Shown: positions 1-5,995 of the stretch, one piece after another
Layout: every line of letters starts with the position of its first letter
How positions within the stretch are numbered: the stretch's first letter is position 1
Source: CAYTOJ01 sp964439415
GTDB taxonomy: Bacteria; Pseudomonadota; Alphaproteobacteria; Rickettsiales; CAZAGG01
NCBI GenBank assembly: GCA_964439415.1
Contig: CAYTOJ010000075.1
Location: 1 to 9,797, forward strand
Length of the DNA stretch: 9,797 nucleotides
Reading direction: 5' to 3'
Made by a program: the position numbers and the translations under genes
Notes under the pieces: model-generated
Told to the model about the DNA's origin: nothing
The model's input: the letters and a program-made list of their open reading frames with translations, nothing else
Database searches by the model: none

Positions 1-416
1 TTCCAATCCAGACACCACCAGTTGATTCTGCCGCAGTCACGCATTTTAGCTATACGGGCGATTTCGCTGAACATTCTGCGGCCTATGCCGCGCCCACGGT
101 ATTCAGGCTCTACGTAGATATCTTCAATGTATATGCCAGGCTTGCCTAAAAAAGTGGAGAAGTTATGGAAGTACAGCGCAAAGCCAACTTCCCTGCCATC
201 CACAACCGCGAAAAAGCATTCAGCTTTTGGCTGTGCGTCGAACATGTGCTTCAGTAGAAGCTCCTCAGTTGCCGTGACTTCATCCAGCCTTTGCTCATAT
301 TCCGCTAACTTGCGGATATAATCCAGGAGAAGCGCAGCATCCTGCGGCACAGCCGACCGAAAAGTCACGGCTGATTCAGCACATGTTATAGCAGCATTTG
401 CAGGACTTGCTTGCAT
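1..416 (-). CDS. GNAT-family N-acetyltransferase, SSAT/thialysine-acetyltransferase-like (3' end outside window)
   Basis: This gene reads from ATG at 416 to the window edge, giving 138 residues with no stop, so the C-terminus is missing. GNAT enzymes transfer acetyl from acetyl-CoA to an amine. The visible protein begins MQASPANAAITCAESAVTF, then enters the fold near residue 17. The acetyl-CoA loop is clear (EPEYRGRGIGRRM), preceded by the strand YIEDIYVE and followed by RINWWCLDW. The stretch FALYFHNFSTFLGKPG together with the WWCLDW segment is typical of the diamine/thialysine acetyltransferase branch (SSAT-like), so a small polyamine or lysine analogue is a plausible substrate; this is family inference only. 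The start lies 4 bases after the pyrF stop with no strong Shine-Dalgarno close by, suggesting translational coupling. A GTG at codon 17 is a possible alternative start. The family call is firm; the substrate is not known. Confidence 0.87.
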   Translation of the reverse strand, partial: MQASPANAAITCAESAVTFRSAVPQDAALLLDYIRKLAEYEQRLDEVTATEELLLKHMFDAQPKAECFFAVVDGREVGFALYFHNFSTFLGKPGIYIEDIYVEPEYRGRGIGRRMFSEIARIAKMRDCGRINWWCLDW

Positions 417-420
417 GAAC

Positions 421-1608
421 TTATGCCGCAATCTCACCAGCGTTTAGTTGCCCGGCTATAATTTTAGCCACCAGTTTAGGGTCAGGTGCTGCCGTAATCG
501 CACGCCCCACCACCAGATAGTCCGCACCGCTTTGAATAGCCTCACGGGGGGACATTACCCTTTTCTGGTCATCATCCGCAGTTCCCATCGGCCTGATGCC
601 GGGCACTACATATTTAAGCCTGCCACCAAATTCGGCTTTGAGGCCAGCAATTTCATGCGCGGAACATACTATGCCGTCTATGCCGTTTTTCACGCCTAGT
701 TCACATAACCTTTTCGCTGAATCCAGCACTTTGCCGGAAAAACCGATTTCGCTTAAGTTTTCATCGTCCAGACTGGTCATCACGCTGACACCCAGGATAA
801 GCGGCTTGCGCTTGCCGGATTTAAGTGAATAGTCATTAGCAGCATCGGCGGCGGCTTTTATCATGTCCCCTCCCCCACTCAGGTGGATGGTGAGCATATA
901 TGGGCGTAGTGCACAGGCAGAACGCACTGCCCCAGCCACTGTGTTCGGAATATCGTGAAATTTAAGGTCAAGGAACAGTGGCAGGCGTGAAGCCCAAAGC
1001 TGTTTTACCCCGTATGCGCCGTTGGCAACGAAATATTCCATGCCAACTTTAATGCCGCCTACATACTCCTTCACCTGCTCAGCTACTCTCTGCGCCTGTT
1101 CCACTCCTGGTATATCCATTGCACAAAAAATAGGATTTTTTATGGAGTCAAATTCCGGCTCGCGTGGTGGTTGAGGTCTGTCAGAACCTGGGCGGCCATT
1201 AGCCCCTGCCCTATCGCCGCGACCCTGGAAACGGCTTCTATCATCCCGCCCTCCCCTATCTTCACGGCCTCTATCGTTACGGTTTCTGTCATTCCTGTTT
1301 CTATCACCACGGTCTCTGTCACCGCGATCCCTATCGTCGCGGCGCTCACTGCCACCTCTGCTATCAGCACGATCCCTGCCGCCACCTGGCTTGCCAAATG
1401 AACCTCTGTTTTCACCTGGTTTGCTGAATGAACCTTTGCCTTTAAAGTCCTTATTGAATTCCTTTTTGAAAGGCTTTCTCTCCTGCCCTCTTTGATGCTT
1501 GGAATCCTGGCCTTCGCCAGATTCAGCTTTTACCGGCCGCTCTGATTCCTGTTGTACACTGTCTGCCCGCGCACTATTGTCCGGGTTGTTCTGCTCTTGG
1601 TTTTCCAT
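421..1608 (-). CDS. pyrF: Orotidine-5'-phosphate decarboxylase with long disordered N-terminal extension
   Basis: It decarboxylates OMP to UMP, the last step of de novo pyrimidine synthesis, in the cytosol. The enzyme occupies about residues 157-395, a normal PyrF length. It shows the first-strand Asp (FCAMD, D165), K187 in IKVG, the catalytic D-x-K-x-x-D (D214, K216, D219 in LDLKFHDIPNT), VVPGIRP (334-340) and the phosphate-binding VVGRAIT (R369). Residues 1-156 are an extension absent from ordinary PyrF: an acidic, Gln/Asn-rich start, a Lys/Phe/Gly block (about 45-77) with GSFSKPG and GSFGKPG, tandem R-x-D-R-x pentapeptides (90-134) and a Pro-rich linker. ATG 1608 is the only usable start: an in-frame TAA lies 13 codons upstream, and no in-frame ATG, GTG or TTG occurs before D165's strand. 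No Shine-Dalgarno is evident. The first 26 codons overlap the end of pyrC in another frame. Decarboxylase identity is very secure; the extension's role is unknown. Confidence 0.96.
   Translation of the reverse strand: MENQEQNNPDNSARADSVQQESERPVKAESGEGQDSKHQRGQERKPFKKEFNKDFKGKGSFSKPGENRGSFGKPGGGRDRADSRGGSERRDDRDRGDRDRGDRNRNDRNRNDRGREDRGGRDDRSRFQGRGDRAGANGRPGSDRPQPPREPEFDSIKNPIFCAMDIPGVEQAQRVAEQVKEYVGGIKVGMEYFVANGAYGVKQLWASRLPLFLDLKFHDIPNTVAGAVRSACALRPYMLTIHLSGGGDMIKAAADAANDYSLKSGKRKPLILGVSVMTSLDDENLSEIGFSGKVLDSAKRLCELGVKNGIDGIVCSAHEIAGLKAEFGGRLKYVVPGIRPMGTADDDQKRVMSPREAIQSGADYLVVGRAITAAPDPKLVAKIIAGQLNAGEIAA
1207..1341 (-). repeat. Tandem 15-bp repeat inside pyrF encoding R-x-D-R-x pentapeptides
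   Basis: On the minus strand, six uninterrupted 15-bp units at 1252-1341 encode RDDRD, RGDRD, RGDRN, RNDRN, RNDRG and REDRG (PyrF residues 90-119). Two further units, RDDRS (121-125) and RGDRA (130-134), follow after small interruptions. Codons vary between units (CGC, CGT and AGG for the first Arg; GAT and GAC for Asp), so the array is not freshly duplicated and the peptide pattern appears kept while the DNA drifted. Arg and Asp nearly balance, giving a polyampholyte with almost no hydrophobic residues, expected to be disordered. Confidence 0.85.
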
Positions 1609-2873
1609 TGGTTGAAGGGCGAATTTTTTGATTTTGAATAAAAGTTATTCGTCTTAATAACCCATTCTTCATTAAGGTCAATCAATACCAGGTCTGCCAC
1701 CGCGCCTTTTTTCAGCCTGCCGCCCGGTAATTTAAGAATATCAGCCGGTTTGCTGGTTAAAGCCTCCAACACTTTCAAGAGTGGCATTACGCCTTTATGG
1801 TACAGCGATAGCGATAGCGGCAGCATAGTCTCCAGCCCTACAATACCAAACGGGGCTGATTCCAATGGCTCAGCTTTTGAGGCTGGCTCATGTGGTGCAT
1901 GATCGGTTGCGATTGCATCAATCACCCCGGTTTTTAAGCCCTCTATCATTGCCTGAACATCACGGCTGGAGCGCAGCGGCGGGTTCATCTTTGCATCAGT
2001 ATTAAAATTCTCCACCGCTTCTTCAGTCAGCGCTATATGGTGCGGCGTTACCTCGCAGGTGACATTCTGCCCGCGCTCTTTCGCCCTTTTAACCGCCTCC
2101 AGTGCTTCCGCAGTAGAGATATGCAGAACATGGTAATGCCCACCGGTGAGCCGCTGGATTTCAATATCACGCTCCACTATCACCGCTTCTGATGCGTTGG
2201 GGATGCCATATACACCAAGCCTTGAGGATACCTCCCCCTCGTTCATGCAGCCCCCGTGGGAGAGGTTGCAATCCTCAGCGTGCTGTGCAACTGTCAGCCC
2301 AAGTGCCCGGCCATATTCCATCACCCGGCGCATGAGGTGCGCGTTCATCAGCGGCTTGCCGTCATCAGAAAAGCCCACTGCGCCCTGCTTCGCCAGCAGC
2401 CCCATATCCACCAGTTCCAACCCGGCCAGGTTTTTAGTCATCGCAGCATAGGAGAAAACATTAACATAGGCGGTTTCCCTGGCTTTCATCTGCACATAGT
2501 CCAGCGTGGTGACGTTATCAATCACGGGATTGGTATTGGCCATTCCAACCACTGTGGCAACACCCCCGGCAGCGGCTGATTTAGTGGCCGTGGCTATGGT
2601 TTCCTTATACTCGAATCCCGGTTCACGCATGTGCACCTGAATATCAATAAGGCCAGGGCAGAGCACCTGCCCGGCGCAATCCACAATTTCAGCGCCTTCG
2701 GGAATACCGCCTGAGAAAATCCCTGCGCCAAAATCAGCAATCTCACTGCCACTGGTGAGTAATCCGCCAGGGGTGTCCAGACCGCTTGCAGGGTCAATCA
2801 GTCTGGCGTTGATATATGCCACTAATCTGTCCTGAGCTATGCTGCGCTCCGGCTTCAAGAAAAATTCTTCCAT
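1530..2873 (-). CDS. pyrC: Dihydroorotase, class I, with Gln in the first metal-binding position
   Basis: It cyclises N-carbamoyl-aspartate to dihydroorotate, step 3 of pyrimidine synthesis. The 447 residues slightly exceed the usual 425-430. The amidohydrolase barrel follows a small N-terminal beta domain. Visible motifs: PGLIDIQVHMREPG (73-86), NTNPVID, GFSDDG (D170/D171, the metal-bridging acid of class I enzymes lacking carboxy-lysine), QHAED (H198), LHIST (H251), TPHH (277-279), KMNPPLR and ATDHAPH (catalytic D324). The C-terminal SKSKNSPF and TIVRGQTVY are standard dihydroorotase ends. The family's HxH is here Q79-V-H81, so one zinc ligand appears replaced; the other ligands are intact. 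The start at ATG 2873 is supported by GGAG at 2879-2882 with a 5-base spacer. A 12-bp hairpin sits immediately upstream. The final 79 bases overlap pyrF, which fits a shared operon. The family is certain; the catalytic state is slightly open because of Q79. Confidence 0.95.
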   Translation of the reverse strand: MEEFFLKPERSIAQDRLVAYINARLIDPASGLDTPGGLLTSGSEIADFGAGIFSGGIPEGAEIVDCAGQVLCPGLIDIQVHMREPGFEYKETIATATKSAAAGGVATVVGMANTNPVIDNVTTLDYVQMKARETAYVNVFSYAAMTKNLAGLELVDMGLLAKQGAVGFSDDGKPLMNAHLMRRVMEYGRALGLTVAQHAEDCNLSHGGCMNEGEVSSRLGVYGIPNASEAVIVERDIEIQRLTGGHYHVLHISTAEALEAVKRAKERGQNVTCEVTPHHIALTEEAVENFNTDAKMNPPLRSSRDVQAMIEGLKTGVIDAIATDHAPHEPASKAEPLESAPFGIVGLETMLPLSLSLYHKGVMPLLKVLEALTSKPADILKLPGGRLKKGAVADLVLIDLNEEWVIKTNNFYSKSKNSPFNQWKTKSRTTRTIVRGQTVYNRNQSGR

Positions 2874-2883
2874 TATAACTCCA

Positions 2884-2920
2884 CTATACCTGTCGCACCC
2901 TTAAAGTACGACAGGTATAG
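2884..2920 (-). promoter_or_regulatory. Perfect 12-bp hairpin abutting the pyrC ribosome binding site
   Basis: Arms 2884-2895 (CTATACCTGTCG on the plus strand) and 2909-2920 are exact inverse complements around a 13-base loop. In pyrC mRNA the stem ends one base before the GGAG Shine-Dalgarno, inside the normal ribosome footprint, so it could control initiation. No T-tract follows on the minus strand, so it is not a canonical terminator for hom. On the plus strand CTTTTTATGTTTT follows, which resembles an intrinsic terminator for antisense transcripts, but no plus-strand gene precedes it. Leader control of pyrC is known in enterobacteria; its application here is inference. Confidence 0.5.
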
Positions 2921-2932
2921 CTTTTTATGTTT

Positions 2933-2964
2933 TGCGTATGGCCGCCAATCCAAGCCCATACGCA
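2933..2964. repeat. Inverted repeat between hom and pyrC
   Basis: TGCGTATGG (2933-2941) and CCATACGCA (2956-2964) are perfect 9-bp inverted arms around a 14-base loop. The element lies 36 bases past the hom stop and 12 bases from the pyrC leader hairpin. No T-run follows on either strand, so it may be a processing or Rho-related 3' structure of hom mRNA, part of the pyrC leader, or a protein-binding site. The sequence alone does not decide. Confidence 0.4.
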
Positions 2965-3000
2965 TTACTGCTCGCGGATTAATTGCAAAAAATCCACACA

Positions 3001-4281
3001 TTAGAGGCGCGAGCAGTATATTCTGATTGCCAGCGGTGGCGCAAGAACTGCTTTAAGCCTGGTTATAGCCGCTACCGCATCGGTTATAGCCTTACTTTCC
3101 GTTTTGTGAACAGTCATGAAGATATTCACCGGCTGGCCAGCCTCCCGCCCACGCTGCTGAAGGGACTCAATGGATATGTTATTATCCCGCATTATGCCGG
3201 ATATATCCGCCACCACACCCGGCATATCCAGCACATTCATCCGCATATAATAGGCCATTTGCTTAGAGATAACACCCTGACCGGATTCAGATACGCCAGT
3301 ATTTACTGCATTTGCAGAATGCGAAAAACGCTTAGCAGCTATATCCAGCACATCCGCCACAATTGCCGAAGCAGTAGCACCACCGCCAGCGCCGCGCCCC
3401 TCCAGCACAATTTTACCTACCGGGTCGGCATTGATTTCAATGGCGTTAAATGAACCGTCAACCTGCGCCAGTGCCTGATTCTCGTGAATTAAAGCAGGAT
3501 GCACCGCCTGGAAAATGCAGCCATTGTTTGCGCTTGCCATGCCGATAAGCTTGATGCGGTAGCCGAGTTCCCGCACAAAACGCAAATCTGCCAGGGTAAT
3601 ATCCCGTATGCCTTCGCATGTAGGCTTATCAGCGCCATCACCCATACTTGCGCCAAAAGCCAGCCAGGTAAGTATGGATAGTTTCTGCGCGGTATCTATG
3701 CCGTCTATGTCGAACGATGGTTCAGCCTCGGCATAGCCTAAGTCTTGAGCCTCCCGCAGAACCTCATTAAAATCGCGCCCGGTTTTCTCCATAGTAGTCA
3801 GGATATAATTACAAGTGCCGTTTAAAATTCCGGCTATTGTGTTTATGCGATTTGCCGCAAGTCCCTCCCGCAGAGTTTTTATAACCGGGATACCACCCGC
3901 CACCGCCGCCTCAAAAGCCAGTGCAACGCCTGAATTGCTGGCGCTACTCGTCAGACGCTCCCCATGCTTGGCAATCAGTGCTTTATTCGCGGTCACTACA
4001 TGCCTGCCTAACTTGATGGATTTTTCTATAAGCTCCAGGGCGATTCCCCCTTCCCCGCCTATAAGCTCCAGTACAACATCGGCCTTATCGATCATCTCCA
4101 GCGGGTTATCGTACCACTGCACACTCTCCGGAATATCAAAGTGTTTTGATTTATTACGCGCTGATACCGCCGTAACCGTGATCTCCTCACCGCTTCTTGA
4201 TTTGTACAAATCCATATTCCGGCGTAGCAGTTCCAACGCTGCCGCCCCTACCGTGCCTAGTCCCGCAATTGCTACTTTCAT
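3001..4281 (-). CDS. hom: Homoserine dehydrogenase with C-terminal ACT domain
   Basis: It reduces aspartate semialdehyde to homoserine with NAD(P)H, at the branch toward threonine and methionine. The 426 residues are normal for the monofunctional form. The order is: N-terminal Rossmann domain with G7-L-G-T-V-G12; TANK with K100; the catalytic segment GILNGTCNYI (151-160) through DLGYAEAEP to DIDGIDTAQKL, carrying D196 and K200 equivalent to the family's catalytic Asp and Lys; GRGAGGGATASA (295-306); and an ACT domain from about 346 (RMNVLDMPGVVADI) to the end, the usual site for threonine feedback. The glycine motif reads GRGAGGGATASA rather than the common GPGAG..PTASA, a mild variation. The ATG at 4281 follows a G-rich stretch (CGGGGGCGG). 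It is divergent from der; the 127-bp gap to pyrC leaves open whether they share a transcript. Confidence 0.96.
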   Translation of the reverse strand: MKVAIAGLGTVGAAALELLRRNMDLYKSRSGEEITVTAVSARNKSKHFDIPESVQWYDNPLEMIDKADVVLELIGGEGGIALELIEKSIKLGRHVVTANKALIAKHGERLTSSASNSGVALAFEAAVAGGIPVIKTLREGLAANRINTIAGILNGTCNYILTTMEKTGRDFNEVLREAQDLGYAEAEPSFDIDGIDTAQKLSILTWLAFGASMGDGADKPTCEGIRDITLADLRFVRELGYRIKLIGMASANNGCIFQAVHPALIHENQALAQVDGSFNAIEINADPVGKIVLEGRGAGGGATASAIVADVLDIAAKRFSHSANAVNTGVSESGQGVISKQMAYYMRMNVLDMPGVVADISGIMRDNNISIESLQQRGREAGQPVNIFMTVHKTESKAITDAVAAITRLKAVLAPPLAIRIYCSRL

Positions 4282-4289
4282 CCGCCCCC

Positions 4290-4318
4290 GTAAATTCTTT
4301 ACGCAGCATATTTATGCT
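4290..4318 (-). promoter_or_regulatory. Two adjacent short AT-rich palindromes upstream of hom
   Basis: GTAAA-TTC-TTTAC (4290-4302) and AGCATA-TT-TATGCT (4305-4318) lie side by side 8 to 37 bases ahead of the hom start. Such a position suits an operator or leader structure, but no known binding consensus is recognised and short AT-rich palindromes arise easily by chance. I cannot place a convincing -35/-10 pair here. Confidence 0.2.
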
Positions 4319-4407
4319 TGCCTGACAATCAACTGGAAACCGTTAGTAAATTCGTCTACAGGTAAGCTACTGGAGTGATGTATCCGTTGCCACCCTAAAG
4401 TTAATTC

Positions 4408-4474
4408 TTCTTGCGACCAACGGGAGCGCGCCAGCGCGTAGGGGGGAGGCTGTAAGCCGGGGGGTGCGCCCCCC
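4408..4474. repeat. GC-rich hairpin-forming dispersed repeat, copy A
   Basis: This lies in the 267-bp region between the divergent hom and der starts. Bases 4408-4450 resemble 7860-7902: identical TTCTTGCGACC, then CGG, GAGCGCG, CAGCGCG and a G-run, about 36 of 44 aligned columns by eye. Copy A continues into two small hairpins: GGCT-gta-AGCC (4448-4458), and six G, TGCG, six C (4459-4474). Two G6 runs also leave a weak G-quadruplex possibility. The element is much more GC-rich than the flanking intergenic DNA. The repeated part is directly seen; calling it a genome-wide family is inference from two copies. Confidence 0.6.
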
Positions 4475-4498
4475 TCAACAAATAAAAAATATACCGCC

Positions 4499-4537
4499 GG
4501 AGTAAAATAGAAAATTTTAACTTTTGAAACGATAGCG
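4499..4537. repeat. AT-rich 39-bp conserved intergenic element, copy 1 (upstream of der)
   Basis: This 39-base stretch matches 7156-7194 without gaps at 30 of 39 positions, sharing GGAGT, ATAGAAAATT and GAAACGATA-CG; CCG also matches 5 bases upstream. It ends 11 bases before the der ATG. Read on the plus strand it could belong to the der promoter or leader; read on the minus strand it precedes hom, while the other copy precedes prfB in that orientation. It may be a shared promoter-type element or a small dispersed repeat. Confidence 0.45.
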
Positions 4538-4548
4538 GTAGATTGACG

Positions 4549-5991
4549 ATGAAAAAGCTGAAAATTGCGATTGCTGGCAGGCCGAATGTTGGCAAGTCCA
4601 CCCTTTTTAACCGCCTGGCGGGTGGCAAACTGGCGCTGGTGCATGATCAGCCAGGTGTCACGCGGGATTGGAAGGAAGCTCCGGTACAGCTTGGGGCTTA
4701 TGAATTTGATATAATGGACACTCCGGGTCTCAGCGAGCGTGGTGGAGTGAGCCTGGAATCCCGCATGACTTCCAAGGCGGAAGAAGCCATAAGCAAAGCA
4801 GATGCTGTTTTTTTCGTGGTGGATGCAAAAGCGGGAGTAATGCCGGAGGATAAAGAGTTCGCCCGCATTTTCCGCAAAACCGGAAAAACCATATTTCTGT
4901 TCGCTAACAAGTGCGAGAACATTAATCAGGCGCATGAACTCCTGCCGGAATTCAAAAGGCTTGGATTCGGGGAGCCACTGCCAATATCAGCCGAGCATGG
5001 GCTTGGGCTGGATTATATCATGGATAGCCTGGAACGCCTGTTTGAGCAGCATAACATTCCAGTCAAACAGCAGGAGCAGCCGATCGATGGAAAACGGGGT
5101 AGCAAGCGCAGTGAACGGCGAGAACGTGAAAACAGTGAAGAATCTGAGGAGCGCGAGGATACAACTCCTGAAATAATTAAAATGGCTATAGTGGGGCGGC
5201 CAAATTCCGGCAAATCCTCGCTGGTTAACTGGCTGATTGGGGAGGAACGGCAACTAACCGGGCCAGAAGCCGGAATCACCCGCGATGCTGCAAGCATAAG
5301 CTGGAATTATCAGGGACAGGATTATCAGATTATAGACACGGCAGGGCTGCGCCGCAAAGCGCGGATTCTGGAGCAGGTAGAGGCAATGTCCGCCGGGGCT
5401 TCGCTGTATTCAATTAGAAATTGCCATATCGCATTGCTGGTGCTGGATGCCGCCTGCCCGCTGGAGAATCAGGACTTAAGCATTGCCAACCTCGCCATTT
5501 CCGAAGGCAGGGCTTTAGTCATCGCCTGCAATAAAATGGATACGGTTAAAAGCCAGGCGGAATATCTAAAGCAACTGCGCCTGCAGGCCGGGGAGGTTCT
5601 GCCACAGGTAAAGGGCGTTGAGATTATTCCTATATCCGTACTCAAAAAGAATGGTATGGAGAGTCTGTACTCAGGGCTACGCACTACCTTTCATAACTGG
5701 AACAGGCGGCTTTCAACATCTGAGCTTAACCGCTGGCTGGAGGATGCAATCTCCCGCAATGCGCCGCCAATTGTATCAGGCCGCAGGATAAAGCTGAAAT
5801 ATGTATCACAAGTAAGAGTTCGCCCTACGACTCTGGTGTTTTTCTCCAATATGGAGGATAATCTGCCGGAATCGTATGAGCGCTACCTGGTGAACGACCT
5901 GCGCCAGTGGTTTAATCTACCAGGCGTGCCGATAAGAGTGAAAATAAAACACACAGAGAACCCATATAAAGGCAAAAGAAAATCACGTTAA
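4549..5991 (+). CDS. der: Ribosome-assembly GTPase Der (EngA), tandem G domains
   Basis: Der is an essential GTPase with two G domains and a KH-like domain that helps mature the 50S subunit. With ATG at 4549 it has 480 residues, within the family range. G domain 1 shows the P-loop GRPNVGKST (10-18), DTPG (57-60) and NKCE (120-123). G domain 2 shows GRPNSGKSS (216-224), DTAGLRRK (263-270) and NKMD (328-331). The KH-like part covers about 385-480, ending in a basic tail (NPYKGKRKSR). The linker between G domains (about 172-207) is strongly charged, Lys/Arg then Glu-rich, longer than minimal. A TTG two codons upstream is open but ATG is preferred, since it gives the typical MKKLKIAIAGRPNVGKS start. 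No strong Shine-Dalgarno is seen. It is the only plus-strand gene here, divergent from hom, and converges on prfB with 4 bases between stops and no visible terminator. Confidence 0.96.
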   Translation: MKKLKIAIAGRPNVGKSTLFNRLAGGKLALVHDQPGVTRDWKEAPVQLGAYEFDIMDTPGLSERGGVSLESRMTSKAEEAISKADAVFFVVDAKAGVMPEDKEFARIFRKTGKTIFLFANKCENINQAHELLPEFKRLGFGEPLPISAEHGLGLDYIMDSLERLFEQHNIPVKQQEQPIDGKRGSKRSERRERENSEESEEREDTTPEIIKMAIVGRPNSGKSSLVNWLIGEERQLTGPEAGITRDAASISWNYQGQDYQIIDTAGLRRKARILEQVEAMSAGASLYSIRNCHIALLVLDAACPLENQDLSIANLAISEGRALVIACNKMDTVKSQAEYLKQLRLQAGEVLPQVKGVEIIPISVLKKNGMESLYSGLRTTFHNWNRRLSTSELNRWLEDAISRNAPPIVSGRRIKLKYVSQVRVRPTTLVFFSNMEDNLPESYERYLVNDLRQWFNLPGVPIRVKIKHTENPYKGKRKSR

Positions 5992-5995
5992 TCTT

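Noticed and set aside
1140..1415. Alternative-frame ORFs on both strands over the pyrF extension
   Set aside because: The repetitive 15-bp DNA keeps several frames open; translations are simple Thr/Val/Ile/Ala patterns. Only the pyrF frame connects to a real enzyme.
2884..2926. Intrinsic terminator for a plus-strand transcript
   Set aside because: The shape fits (12-bp stem then CTTTTTAT) but there is no plus-strand gene upstream; the position against the pyrC ribosome binding site makes a leader role more likely.
3815..4378. Plus-strand open frame of 187 codons
   Set aside because: It lies opposite the N-terminal half of hom, whose motifs are intact; the Ser/Ala/Pro-rich translation is typical of an antisense shadow.
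4441..4474. Strong G-quadruplex at the G6 runs
   Set aside because: Only two runs of six G plus shorter GG pairs are present, and the G6/C6 hairpin competes with it; at best a weak two-tier structure.
4312..4935. Minus-strand open frame of 207 codons over the hom-der gap and the start of der
   Set aside because: It runs antisense to the well-supported first G domain of der and through the GC-rich repeat; its low-complexity PPG/PPP-type residues come from the G/C runs and no family is recognisable.
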